A stretch of DNA of 64,000 nucleotides from Chrysomallon squamiferum (GCA_012295275.1 CM022678.1:17724278-17788277), one strand, 5' to 3'. Positions 34,509-49,574 are shown, counted from the first letter of the stretch. The notes: generated from the sequence alone by a model not told the origin. Numbers and translations: made by a program.

Positions 34509-35200
34509 AAATTATCTTTGCAAACAAATGGTTAGACATAATCTTGAATTTCAGGTACGTTTATGTGAATGTAAATATCTGTGTGAAAATGAGAAAGTGT
34601 GTTTTTCTTCAAGTAAACTTGTGAGTGCATGCACATATTTAAAATGATGTTTATTATTATTTCCATTTTTTTCATGTGGCAATTCCAGACCAGCTATAAT
34701 TGGTATTAATGATCATGGGTTAGAAATATTTTATTTTGAAAATGGTTCTTAATGTCGTTAAATCTTTTTTTTTTTTTTTTTTTTTTATATTATTATTCAC
34801 AGTTAAACGTCACTGCCTATGAAATACTTACTGATGTTATTTTCTATTTATAAATAATTTATCTTTAATGTTATTAATGTTTAAAAAAAAAAAAAAAATC
34901 CTCCATTTTCACCATTTATTTTACAATTTGTTATTTATTGATTTATACAAAACTTCATGTAATATTGCGCTTCATTTTGTTTTTTTTGTTTCTTTTAATA
35001 TTTTGCTAATAAATTATTTATTTAGCACTTAAAGCATTTTGTTTTTATGATTATAATGTATCAGTGAGCATTTTGTTTTCTCATAAAGCAAAACACATTT
35101 TTACAAAGAAGCATACATTTTTAATCTATGGTTTATGATGGTGTTACATATAATTAAATAACCATCCTAGTTTTATTAAAAGTGAGGACAATTTTCTTTT
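33433..35200. other. Gene-free DNA with trinucleotide arrays
   Basis: (ATT)n lies at 33440-33458 and 34297-34350, (AAT)n at 34060-34095, (AGT)n at 34441-34508, and A runs at 33617-33640 and 33700-33742. The 154-codon plus-strand open frame at 34160-34624 is made of these arrays. Confidence 0.7.
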
Positions 35201-35204
35201 TTTT

Positions 35205-35345
35205 TTTCTTTACCTTCCCCCAGTTTGGGAAATAAATAAAAACAGTCACAGAACACAGGTTGGATTGGGAAATCATCCCTCAGAGAGGCTTGAACTCATG
35301 ACCAATAGTTACTGAGGCTGTGAACTACTGCAAGTGTTTAGAAAA
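35205..35345 (-). mobile_element. tRNA-derived SINE-like element (minus strand)
   Basis: On the minus strand, AGTAGTTCACAGCCTCAGTAAC leads to GGTCATGAGTTCAAGCCTC, a good B-box match (GAGTTCAAGCC), followed by a non-tRNA body. The A box is weak. Borders are approximate. Confidence 0.45.
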
Positions 35346-37112
35346 AGATACAGATCATGAGTGTTTCTTGTTAATAAAATGAACACAGCAGTTGTAACTA
35401 GTTTTACAAATGGCCAGTTTTGCTGAAATGTTTCTGCCTTGAAATAAGTATGGTGTTAAAACTGAAATCAGGTTAGGTCATGTTATCACATATGATGGTT
35501 CCACTTTTGTGTCTTTCAGTTACTGTTTCTACAAGACTTTCAGTAACTTTGCATCATCATTAACCTGTAGCTTAGTAAATAATTGTTGGTGTTCGTGTAA
35601 AGGATGGAATGATTTAGTACAGAATTAAAGCAAGGGTTAGGATATTTTGTTACAAAATAATTGTTTTCTGGGTTGTTTTTTTTTTCTTTTTTTTCTCACC
35701 TTAATGATTGTGTTCTGCAAAATTAGAAAATAAAAGGATATTTTAATAAATCTGGATATTTGATGAAAAAATGGACATAGACCAATTTGAAAAAGAAACT
35801 TTCAGTTCTAAGTGATAGGAATTTGAGATTTTTTCCTTCATTATAATTAAAAGATGATCATCAAAAAAAAACAAAAAAAAATAAAATAAAATAAATTTTA
35901 AAATATGAAAAAAAAAGATTGTAAAATAACCACAACATCATTATTCTTTTCCACAAAAGATAACACAAACATATCATTAATTCTGTTAAAAATGTTTATT
36001 AAGAGCAAAAGAAAATGCCTGTACAAAGCTATCAAAGCAAACTTTGAATAAAGCAAAAAATAATTATTCATAAACAATATTTTTTACTTATCTCCAAGTT
36101 TTTAATACAGTAAAATTCTAGAAGCTAATTAAAAGTAGCTTGTAGTGGAGCAGGCAATGTGCATTTGTGAAATGTATTCAGTATAAGAATATCTTAAGAA
36201 TTATAGAATTATCTGTAATATGGAACCTCCAATGTTAAATCCATAATAATAATATTAACAATATTAAGTAGTTGTAGTAGCAGTAGTGGTGGTAATATTC
36301 ATGATAATGTAGAAAATAAAAAGAAATTTAATATATAACAAAAACAAAAAAAAGCAGTTTTATAATCATTTTCGTCAACTTTTTTTTTGTCTTCTTCTAT
36401 TAAAATAAACTTTGTGACAATAAAAAAGTTATGTTTAAATATGACATTTCAGTAATATAATAAAACTGATCAGATACAACAGCTCTGATGAGGAAGATCA
36501 GTTGATTTAAATGTATCAAAACTAATAATAAATAATAATAATAATAATAATAAGATGAAGAAGAAGAAGAAGAAAAAAAATAGGCATAATAATTGCCAGT
36601 AATAAACAAATAAATAAACTTAATGAATAAAATGCTGTTTTAAAAAAATATTAATTTTGCATTACACAAAAATACAACAGTAAACACTCTCAAAAAGATT
36701 TTTCTAAATTCAAAATACAAAAATCTGTAAGAAAACAAATTATTAACCTAATATATGTATATATATATATATATATATGTGTGTTTTTATTAATAATAAT
36801 AAACCATAAATTTTAAAACTTAATAATAATATATATATATATTGAAGAAAAAAAACACAACCAAGAGAGAAGAATGTAAAAAATAAAACAGTGGAATGTA
36901 TAAAACCCAGGAATACCAATAGTTACCAGTGTAGGTATAAAACAGAAAATATGAATTTTTGTCTAACATAAAACAACAAGGAATATTATAAACATCAAAA
37001 GTAAAAATTTTATATCAAAGAGAAAAAAATCAAACAGTAATCACAGAATCATACCCAAAATACAGACACCACAGTCACACAAATACACAGAGAGAGAAAT
37101 TAGATATTAACA

Positions 37113-37161
<49 letters not shown>

Positions 37162-37271
37162 GGAGAAGAACAACAACAACAACAACACAACAACAACTAT
37201 AACAACAGCAGCAGCAACAACAACCATCAGTTACAAAAAAAAAAATAATAAAATAAATAAAAATAATGATG

Positions 37272-37322
<51 letters not shown>

Positions 37323-37858
37323 GAAAGAAAGAAAAAAAAATAATAATAAAAAAAAATAAACAACTGTCAACAATAGTAGAACAAAATAATTGCAGTAAAA
37401 AATAAAAAATAAAATTTTACACCAAAGATAAATGTTTTACAAACAATTAAAATGTGAACTGAATAAAAACGTTGAGTGTTTCACAGTGTTCTAAACTATA
37501 TACCAAGTAACAGATTGAATCATTAAACTTATGTAAAGCTTTGTTATTAAATATTCAACTACTAGTTGTCATAGCAACAATATATGACAACAGAGAACAA
37601 TGTGCAAAAAATATAGTAATGTAATTCCAAAATAGATAAATGTATTTCTAAAATGAATAAAAATGTAAATTTTGGAATTGTTATACAACAATTAATCACA
37701 TTAAGTAATGTGTGTTTTTAAAGAATTATTAACAAAAACAAAAACAAATGGAAATTAGGTGGTTCACAAAAACTTTACCAAACTTTTCATTTTGATTATA
37801 CACAACTTAAAACCAGAAACTAAAGAAAGAATTTTACACAAATAACTTGTATTACCTT

Positions 37859-37904
<46 letters not shown>

Positions 37905-37965
37905 GTTTAAAGCCGTTTCAAAGTTCAATATGTTTTTCTTTCTTTTTCTTTCCCTGTTTATAAAA

Positions 37966-38000
<35 letters not shown>

Positions 38001-38214
38001 ATGCAGGCATAATTAAAAGTATTGTTAATATAAAATTACATCTGGAAAATATGGCTCTATTTTTTTTATTATGGTTCCCATATAATAATAATAATAATAA
38101 TAAATATATATATATATACCTGTATGTACTTAAATAAAAATAAATCAGATCTATTTTGGGAATTTCAGACATTAAGCCTCATTTTAATTTATAATTTATA
38201 AGAATAATTTTGAT

Positions 38215-38259
<45 letters not shown>

Positions 38260-39346
38260 AAATATATATAAAATGAAAATATTTAAAAATTATTGTGCTT
38301 TCACATGGCTGCTTTGTTAGTTTCTTCCTGTACCAGATTTCTAGTAAATAGTTTGATTATATTTTGCCTTCTTAAGTCTGGCTTAATATTTTTTCAGCTC
38401 AAACTTTACTAATAATAAAGTAGGACATACTTATGATGGATGGTAATATTGTCTGCTATGTGGTTCAGTGGTTCTTAAACTTTTCTGTAGTCAATATATC
38501 TTTAGTTCAAACTTTATTAATAATAAAATAGGACATTTAAACTTTACAGTCATTTAGCCTCGACATTTTACCTTTTTATTCGTGACTGAATGTTCAAATG
38601 TTTTTTAAAATAAAATAAAAATTTCTTCACCAATTTATCAAGCCCTGGTTTACTAGGTATTAGTGAGAGCATGTTTTATACAAAATCTTAGTCACAATTT
38701 TTTTTTTTTTTTTTTTTTTAAACAATATTATTATTATTTTGATTATTCACTGGCATAACACTTCAACAAGTAACTATTAAAACAATCAGGACAGTATAGA
38801 AAATATATTTTGATTATCAGCACCGTAACTAGCATAATTCCAATAATTTAAATCTATCCAGAAATTGTGTCAACTATAGATACATAGATCATCCAGATAT
38901 ATTTTACATACATAGATATATAGATGGATATATAGATAGATAGACAGATAGATAGATAGATAGATTAACTAAACACTAGATAGATACAGATATATTAACT
39001 AGAAACTATGACTATGAAATTGACAGATATATTTCTTTCTTGATATTCAAAATTTTATAGTTTTTAAACATTTCTTTCCTATGTGTAAATATTACTGATG
39101 TTATTGAAATATATAAATGTGACTTTATTTTAATTATTAATTTAATTTTCATTTAAATTATTGTTATTTGTTAATCTTATTATAAATATAGATAAAGAAA
39201 TTATTACTACAAAGAGGAAAAAAAACAAAGGGTATCTATAATACAATAAATAATAATAATGATAATAAAAATGATTAATCTATTAATACAATTTGTCAAA
39301 ATTTAAAAAAAATTATACTTCTTTTTCCTTATATTTTGTTATTGTT

Positions 39347-39382
<36 letters not shown>

Positions 39383-40579
39383 TTCATTGAATATTGTCAG
39401 GCATAAAAATAAAATGTGGTCAAAAATATACATATTATATATACTTGTAAACAGTAATAAAATATTTTTTCTATCACAACCGCAAAAGCTGGTACATGAA
39501 CCAGATAATCTCCCTTTACACATGCCAAACCTGATATGTTTTTATTAAAAAAAAAAATAAATAAATAAATAAAAATTAATTACAATAAATAATAACAGTT
39601 TAAAAAATTAAGTAACTTAATTAAATAAATATTTTGGTATGTAGGTTCACAAAAAGAAAGAAAATTAAAACTTCAGATTTATGTAATTAATATAATTATG
39701 AGGGAGAAAAAAAATCCATGGACACACACCCCAACCACAGTAAGTCTAAGGGGGGGTGCAGAATAAGTAGTGGTGGGGAGTGGGGGGGTTAAAAATGGAT
39801 GTGGTGTAAAAATGTAAGCTCAGTGTTTAAAGCCTGCTGAAAAGTCTATTCAAAAAAAAAATATTTTAAAAAAAAAAAAAAAATTCTGCTTAAAAACACA
39901 TAAAATATTCTAATTAAAAATACTGTTAATCCTGAACATGGCAAAAAAAAAATATTTACAATGTTGTTTAATAAAAAAAATAATGAATATAATTACATGA
40001 TAATGTTTAAAAAATATTCTTAAATGAGGAAATTTATGGTGTATCTTTTCTAACTATAGTCTGCTTATGTTTATGTATATGTTTATATACATACATCCAA
40101 ACATATTCACTGAAATACACAAACAACACAAATATAAGCATTTAACAAATATTAGATAATTAATTATATATATATATATATATATATATTTATTTTATTA
40201 TTTTTTTTTTTTTAAAGTTAGGAAAACATTTTAATAAAATACTCTCTGAGATCTAAATAATACAAGACTTTGTTAAAATTAAAAACAAACAAAAACACCA
40301 CTCAGTAATTATAAACATCGAGAATCAAGAAATAAAATGGTTTGATTCTGGTGGTTCTATGGCAACAATTATCAGAACAAAAAAGGTAGCAAATACAAGT
40401 GTGTTATAAACATGAGTAATACTCTGGTTATTACTAGATAAACAATTAAAAGCACAAAATAAATAGAAAACCAAAAATCCCGAAGAAAATATTTAAAAAA
40501 AAAAAAAAATTAAATATATTATTTTAATCTATAAATGTCTCATTCGTTATAGATTTTTATGTTATTCTCTTTCTCTGAA

Positions 40580-40617
<38 letters not shown>

Positions 40618-40800
40618 AAATATTCATGTGCATATACATACAAACAGACAAACAGACACACAGGTGAACATAAATTAAAGTGAACAAGATTCTATAAAAC
40701 ACACAGTTTGATGAAACTTAACAAACGAAGAAAAATGTTTTAAATACATGGGACTATCCACAACCATCTTAAGAGAAAATAAAGCCACTCTGGAATGTTG
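35346..40800. other. Gene-free AT-rich DNA with many microsatellites
   Basis: No coding exon is visible on either strand. It holds (AAT)n at 36525-36553, 37113-37160 and 37266-37320, (TA)n at 36755-36779, 38217-38252, 40162-40190 and 40583-40613, (GT)n at 37866-37898, (AAAT)n at 37964-38002, (GATA)n near 38933-38965, (TTTA)n at 39350-39385, and long A or T runs. A G-rich patch sits at 39750-39790. Confidence 0.65.
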
Positions 40801-40832
40801 TAATAATAATAATAAAAATAATAATAATAATA

Positions 40833-40898
<66 letters not shown>

Positions 40899-40900
40899 TC

Positions 40901-40944
<44 letters not shown>

Positions 40945-40954
40945 TAATAAAAAC

Positions 40955-41021
<67 letters not shown>

Positions 41022-41022
41022 C

Positions 41023-41054
<32 letters not shown>

Positions 41055-41332
41055 TAACAATAACAATAATAATAAATAATAATAAAAACAGTAATAATAA
41101 TAACAATAATAATAATAATAAATGATAATAAAAACAGTAATAATAATAATAAATAATAATAATAATAATAATAATAATATAATAAAATTAATAATGATAA
41201 TAATAATAATAGTGATAGTAATAATAATAAAATTAACGATGATAATAATAATAACAATAATAATAATAAAATAATAATAATAATAAAAATAATAATAGTA
41301 ATAAAAATAATAATAATACAAAAATAATATAT
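40798..41332. repeat. Large (AAT)n array in the PDZPH1-like 3' UTR
   Basis: About 530 bp of almost uninterrupted AAT units with occasional AAAT, ACAAT and TCAT variants. It begins only about 50 nt past the PDZPH1-like stop codon (41382-41384) in the sense direction, so it probably lies in the 3' UTR as (UUA)n. It yields poly-I, poly-L and poly-Y open frames that are not genes. Confidence 0.93.
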
Positions 41333-41381
41333 TTTCAGAAATGCAGTCAACTTTATGCAAAATCAGATTTAAGTCACAAAT

Positions 41382-43196
41382 TTAATCTGCTTTCTTCCAG
41401 CGCCTAATTGACTTTGTGAGAGCCTCAACCCATCTGAAATAAATCAAAAAAACACTTTTGTTAAATAATTCATGAAATAATTGATAAAAATCAGAGAGAA
41501 TGAGTTTTCTTCATTACGAAATAGAATGTAAATCAAACGAAAGTCTGTTTAAAAAAAATTAACCAAATTATATACAACGAATTGTAGAAATGTGTGTATG
41601 CAAAGAATTACAGACTCACATATTAAAAACATACACTGCTTAAACAAATTTACATTAATAAGAAGCAAGCCGAGAAATATATATACATAAACACAGATGT
41701 ACATACATATAGACATGAATAAAAATAAATATTCATCCATAAACAACAAACATATTATACACAATATATAAAAAAAACATATAAATGTACATACATATGC
41801 AGTTACTCAAAAAAAACCTCACCAAAAAACAACTATACACACACAGAAAAACAAAATATATTACACAGTAAAAAAACAATAATTAAAAACATCAGACACA
41901 TATAAATACGTACTTACATAATCACACTAGCATACTAACAAATCATACACATATAAACACACACACACACACCACACCACACACAACACACACAACACCT
42001 GTATTTTATTACACCTGTATTTTCTCACCTGTTTTTATCAGTTTCATTTTCAGCCTGGAAGAAAAATTTTCTCATGGGTTCCTCTGGGGGAACAAGTACG
42101 AAACTGTAACGCTTTGATGTGTTGAATCCTGCATCCACCGTGTAACCATGGAGATGGGCCACACCTTAAATAAAAGAAGAAAAAAAAATTCTTAGGAGGT
42201 AAAAAGACAAAAAGAATGAACGAAAAACAAAGGTTCACAGAAGCATGAAAAGAAAAGAAAGAAAGAAAAACATCAAGATAAAAAGAGCTCACTGAAAGAT
42301 GGAAAGAAGGAAAGAAAAGATCAAGATAAAAAGAATGGAAAGAACAAAAGAAAATAATTAGGATTGCAGAAGGATGGAAAGAATGAATGAAAGGAAAAAA
42401 TCAAGATAAAATAAAGATGATTGATAGAAAGAATGAAGGAAATAAAAAAAATTAAGATGCAAAGAAATGAAATAAGTGGAAAATGAAACAACGAAGGAAG
42501 AACAAAATAAAAGCATGTTGATCAATATAAACAATTTATTTTATTATTATTATTAAATATTTTTACATTACACAATTAAATAATTAAAATCACTGTACTT
42601 TAATATTAAAACATTTACAATTTAAAAGCTTAAAACACACATCTGGCACACTCCATTAAATCATTTATCTCCCCTTTTAAATCTTTTTTAAAAGAAGGTA
42701 AGTTTACCCTGAGCATTGAAGCAGTTCACCACCGTACTTTAATATTAAAATATTATCATTTCAAAACATTTACAATTTAAAAGATTAAAACACACACATC
42801 CAGCACATTAAATCATTAAATCATTTATCTCCCCTTTTAAATCTTTTTTAAAAAGAAGGTAAGTTTACCCTGAGCGTTGAAGGAGTTCATGTTCTTGTAG
42901 TAGTAGATGCAGGCATCTTTGAGCACACAGTATCGCTTTTTCCAGGTCTTGTACCGAGGTGCACACTTAATGAGGTAACCTGTGCATTCAGGACGTCGTA
43001 TCTCCAGCGCAGGCAGGCCAACGTTGTGGCTGCTGACGTCCAGCCAGGAGTCTTTCTGTAAGTGTTTAGAATTTAAATAATTAATACACATGAATACCAA
43101 AGATGTAAAATGTTATTTCAAAATTTATTTTTGAAACTGCTTTAGATGCTGATGTACATGTGTATATTGATAACGGTATGCTTCTTGTTATATATA

Positions 43197-43252
<56 letters not shown>

Positions 43253-43631
43253 TGAAATGATTTAACTTCAGATGTGGACTGTATCGTATTTCAAACTGAA
43301 TTAGCACATTTGTTCACTAAATCTGATTAAAAAAAAAAACATAGATTCATATATGAATACAAATATGCATGTATATGTCTGTTTTATATGTGTGTGTGTT
43401 TTTTATATGGATGTGTATATACTGAAACACTTTAAAATGTATCATTATTATATATGTGTGTGCATGTATTTATAGTTTTGTAGTTGTATATGTGGTGTAC
43501 CTATGTCAGTATGTCTGTCTGTCTGTCTCTTGTATATTAATTTAAATAATTAAAAACAAATTTACCCTCTTTTTAGATCTAGCTGCTGCTTCTGTTAGCT
43601 TTCCAAACCAACTGAAAATAAAAAATAAACA

Positions 43632-43674
<43 letters not shown>

Positions 43675-43857
43675 TTTATATTCAAATTCAGTTCAAATAT
43701 TCAGCGAACAAAATATATTTTAAAGTCATTACTTAGATAATAAACTATACAAATTTAGGTTTGTCAGAAAGAAATTATCTATATTTTTAAATAACAACTG
43801 TTTATTATCTACAAAATTATGTTTATCTGATGACAAATATTGTTGTTATTGTCACTG

Positions 43858-43891
<34 letters not shown>

Positions 43892-44766
43892 GATTTTTAT
43901 TATTAATAGTCATTATCATTATTATTATTATTACTACTACTACTGTTATTATTCTTAATTGTTGTTGTTATTCTGATTCTTCTTTTGTCATTATTATCAT
44001 AATTACTGTCATTATTAATATTATATTTTCTTATACATAGCAGATACAATAGCAGAAAAGTCAGATAAGAATGTATATCAATATCTTTTAACTGTTATTT
44101 TTTTTCTCATATGCTTAATAAAAAAAATTGTTTTAATAATAACCTCATATATAAAAGCTGGTATATGTTGAATTTAGAGTACAATTATCCAATATGAACA
44201 ACACAATGAAATTAATTGTAACTGTGAAATCATTTTCGACATTTCCTTCAAATACTCAATCATCTAATTATTATTCGACATTTCATTCAAACAACTGACC
44301 CCAAATAAATATTTTTTTTTAAATATTTGGTTACATTTCTACAATATTTTAAGTCTCTAGAATCCATTTCTTTAGATATCGACTCCCATTTTGGGAAAAA
44401 TTTTAAATTCATTTCTTAATTTAGGCTCCGCTTCGGAAATTTGGCTTTTTCAAGTTTGACGGAACAACACAATAACGTCAAACACAATGTTGAAAAAATG
44501 GCAGGTTCGATGTTGCTAAACAAAACTGTTTTCTTACGCTGTCATTTCATCACGGCTGTCAGTCATGAAGTAGTAGGTGCGAGCATTGTACTTCTCGGCT
44601 TTGAAACAGAAATCTTTGTTGGTGTCGAGGTATCGCAGGATGGAGTAGCCCGAGAGAGGAACCGCACCTAGAGGGTCAACGTCCTTGAACAGAAAAAAAT
44701 TATTTGTTTTTAAAGATAAACAGAATTAAAATATTTGAAGAGAAAGAGAGAGTGAGAGAGCATGGA

Positions 44767-44799
<33 letters not shown>

Positions 44800-47652
44800 A
44801 CGTATGTGTGTGTATGTGTGCATATGTGTGCAAAATAGCCCAAATATAAAACATACAACAAAATTTAGATTACTAGACCAAAAAATGACAGTAAAGAAAG
44901 TAAGAGATAATCTTATGAATAGGTAATAATCTAATTAACAGGTAATAATTTAATTACCTGTAATAATAATCTAATTAATGGGTAATAATAATTTAATTAA
45001 CAGGCAATAATAATTTTAATCAACAGGTAATAATAATCTAATTAACAGGTAGTGATAATTTAATTAACAAGTAATAATAATCTAATTAATAGTAATAATC
45101 GAATTAATAGTAATAATCTAATTAACAGGTAACAACAGTCTAATTAACAGGTCACCCAGTACCTTTTCGGTTTTGTAGTAATAGAGACAGTTATCGTGTC
45201 GGAGAATGAAATATCTCTTGTTCCACTTTTTCACGAGCGTCGAGGAGCCAAGTTTGTACATGTAACCTTCGAACACAGTCGACTGAATGTCGCGAACTGG
45301 CTGGTAATCACTGTGCGCTACTTCTAATTTTACAGTGGAAGGCGCTGAAAGGGAAAAACAAAAAATTTGTGTCAAAATAAACAAAACTGAGAAATTCCAT
45401 GTAACAGTAATAAAACAAATTAAAAAATAAAATAGCAATATTAATATTGATATTATAGGAGAGTGTATTAACTGTAGTAGTTGTAATAGGGTAGTAATAG
45501 TAATAGTAGTGAAAGTGATTGTGATAGCAGCACCAGCAGTGGAAATAGTAGAGTAATAGCAACAGCAGTAGTAGTAATAGCAGAAGCAATAGTAATAGTA
45601 GCAATACAATAGTGAACAGTAATAGCAACAGTAAGAGTAGAACCAAGAGTAGTAGTAGTAGTAGCAGCAGTAGTTGTAACTAATATTTGTTGTAGTAGTA
45701 GTAGGAATAGTAGAAGTAACAGTAGCAGATGAAAGGAATGGTAGAACCAGAACCAGTAACAGTAATAATTATTATTACTTTATTATTATTATTATCATTA
45801 TAATACTATTTGTTCTCATTATAATTAAGATAACCAACAAAATTAGATATTTTTTAAGTTAATTTTGAAATTAACTTAAAAAAAATGTAATTAAACAAAT
45901 GAAATAAAAGTGCAAAAGCAGATCTCACTTTGTTGAATTAACTCCAGCAACTCGTTGAGAGGTGATTCAAGAACATTAACTCCGTTCACAGCGATAATTA
46001 TCTGCCCTTCCACAATGCCAGCTCTGTGGGCTGGGCTACCTGTTTTGAATTAATTTTGCTCACTTTAAAACGAGTTATAATTAGTAAATTTTCAAAATAA
46101 TAACTCTTTTATTGTGGATCAGCTTTAAAATTTTTAAAACATGTTAATTACACAATCATTTGGAACAGTAATTCACTTTATATATAAAAAAAAAATATAT
46201 ATATTTTTAGTACTGAAAATCACAACTGCTATACTGGTCAGCATAAAATACAGTAGTTAAAATCATGACCACTATAGTGGTCAGAAAAGTTACAGGGGTA
46301 GTTGCAAAAATGACTTGGGCAGTGGTCAGTAGAGATACAGAGGAAGGTGTAAAAATAACCGGGACAGTGGTCAGTAGAGATACAGAGGGAGGTGTAAAAA
46401 TGACCGGGGCAGTGGTCAGTAGAGATACAGAGGAAGGTGTAAAAATGACTTGGGCAGTGGTCAGTAGAGATACAGAGGAAGGTGTAAAAATGACCGGGGC
46501 AGTGGTCAGTAGAGATACAGAGGGAGGTGGTCAGGAGAGTAGTAAAGGGAGATATGTTTACCTGGATCGACTGATGAAATGAAAACAGGTGGACAGTCCA
46601 GCAGATGAAGGCCAAAGTCAGAATCAGTGTCTGTCTTCTGAATTGTAACAACCTTTTCTTGATCTGTGCAAAATAAAATAAAAATGAAATGAAATGAAAT
46701 GAAATGAAATAAAATAAATTAATATGAAATAAAATTGAAATTATATATATAAACATATAAGTAAATAAATAATAAAATAAATAAGCAGATAAATAAATTA
46801 TTTAATTAATAGATAAATGAATAAACCTAAAATAAATAAGTAGATAAGTAATTTAACAAAAAAAAAAAAAAAAATAATAATAATTTAAAAGTAATAAATA
46901 ATTAAATAAATAAATAAATAAATAAATAATACTAAAAAGAATACATTTTAAAAATCGAGCTATGGTGAACATATGGGTGAGTGTATGTACACTTGAACTT
47001 GTATTTCTTTTTATTTCATGAAAAGCGATGATATTCTTGTTAATTAACCATTACACCATATAAAATATTATCTCCACAGCAAAAATTTCTGTTAAGAATT
47101 TACCACACACAGGACAGCACTTACCATACATTTTGCATGAAAAGCGATGGTACTCCTGCTGGCTGTCGTTGCGCTGTATGATACATTTCCTCTTTGAAGA
47201 GAACTCGCGTTTGAACTCTCGTTCTGACAGCGTGGTGCTGCAAGAGTCTGAACGTTGGTGAGTCTTTATAATCCTCGGAGAGAGGCTGCCATTTCTGCCA
47301 AAAACTTCATCAGCTAGAAAAAAAAAAAACCCAAAAAAAGACAGTTTACTTTCTTAAGATACCATCCATTTTCCTGTTCTGGATTAAAATCTGAAGATGT
47401 GTGGTTTGTGTTTGTTTTTTTCTTTCGTGTTGCTAAGATGAAGTAAATTGAAAAGAACAGGGAAGCTTTCTCTCTTACATTATCGTTAAAAATAAATAAA
47501 TATCCTGTTACATAATGTAGCAGGTCAGATACAGTTAATGGTATGTTAATCATTACAGAATTTAAAATTTTCAGTGGTACGTTTATATTGTCACCAAAAT
47601 CAAATAATTCTTGTTAAGAAGATAACACTGTTTATCATTCCTTCCTCTAAAT

Positions 47653-47728
<76 letters not shown>

Positions 47729-48416
47729 AGATTTCTACATACTTGTGCTATCACGTAAAGCTGACACTTCAGTGTCACATGACTTGTGGTCATCAATGGC
47801 ACACGACATTTTGCCTGGACTGTCCAGCTCACTGTGTCCAATAACACTGAACTGACCGTCATCATCAACTCGAATCCATTTTGATCTTCTTATTGTCTCA
47901 TCATAGACTCCTGTCACAGTCAAATAAATAAATAAAAATAAATAAATAAATTAATTAATTAATAAATAAATAAATAAATAAGTAGAACTATACTACTACT
48001 ACTGATGCTGTAGCTACCAATACAAATACTACAACTGCTGCTGCTACTACTACTACCACCACTGCTAGTACAACTTATACTACTATTATCACTACTACTA
48101 CTAGTACTATTACTACTTCTACCACTACTACCACTAATAGTACTACTACTTCTACTACTAAAACTTGTACTACTCTACTACTACTACTACTAATAATAAT
48201 AATAACAGTATTAATAACAATAATATAGTAATGACAAAATTAATTCCTTCAATCCAAAAGTATCTAGACATAGTGTGTTTTATATATATACATAATTATA
48301 AAAACAACACCATAATAGCAATAATAACAACAAAAATCAAAAAGTAAATAAGTAATTTTTCACTCACATCCTATACTCACACAGTTTATATAAATGTATA
48401 ATAAAAAAATAAAAAA

Positions 48417-48448
<32 letters not shown>

Positions 48449-49543
48449 CGGATAATAATTATGGTCCCTTTAATGCTGGCAACAGGTTTTCAATATAAGT
48501 ACATAGTTAAAATGTCTGACACACAAAAACTGTTAATGCTAAAATGTTGTATGGATTATTATAATATTTGTTCATTCATTTATTCATGTATTCCCCTAGC
48601 CAGTCAAAGATTTTAAGACATGGATGAATAGTAAATAATAAAATTAAATTAAATTACTGTAGAGTCCTGATAAAATGAATACCACATGCTGTTGTATATA
48701 AATACATTTAAATAAACATTCAGAGATCAAAGAGGTAAACAGACTGTCAGATATAGATTTATATAAACTGACAGTTATATGGGCAAACAGACAGAGATAA
48801 ATCTATAGATTGATAGCTAGCAAAATAAATATGTAAACTGAAGAACAGCTATAGAAAAGTGATAGCAGGTAGGTAGATTGAAAAGTTGACATACAGAGAG
48901 GAAAATATATGAACAGACGTATGGATAGATATATAGACCAAAATTTTTTTTTTAAAATAAACAGATGGATAAAATGGCAGGCAAATTGATAAACATTAAA
49001 ATAAAAAATACTGCTAATAATAAAACTAAAAATTAAAAAACCCACAAACTTACAACTTCATCAAAAATCTTTAACACTTAAATTTGTTAAAATAAATACT
49101 AAAATTTAAAAGCATATTGTACAAACAAAATGAATTACTCATTTCAATATACATACACCAAATTTAACAAAGATTGAAAAAAAAAAAAAAAAAAAAAAGA
49201 ATGAAAAAAGTAAAAGTGAGTTTAAAACTAGGAAGCGGTTTGTTTGAATAACTCCACCTTTTACTGTTGTTGTAATGTTCCATTGAGAAGCACAGAACCA
49301 TAGATGTGAACAAAAAGTACAAGTATGTTTATTGTAAAATGCTAAACAGGACATTCCACAGGACCAGTGATACAGGAAAAGAATTTAAACTGTCGTTTGC
49401 TTAGCTGTTTGATATCCTTTTTGTTAATTTCCTGATTTTTTTTAATTTGATTTCTTTCTTCTTTCTTTTTTTTGTGGTTTTTAATCTTATTTTTTTTCTT
49501 TAATTTTTTTTCCTTTATTTACAAGTATTTTTCTATTTTGAAG

Positions 49544-49574
<31 letters not shown>

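Noticed and set aside
34160-34624. 154-codon frame with poly-L and poly-S
   Set aside because: Made of (ATT)n and (AGT)n arrays with a short connecting segment; no coding support.
40899-41360. Long poly-I/Y/L frames
   Set aside because: Direct translation of the (AAT)n array next to the PDZPH1-like stop codon.
46265-46582. 105-codon plus-strand repeat protein
   Set aside because: Translation of the 45-bp minisatellite; no start context, splice sites or family similarity.
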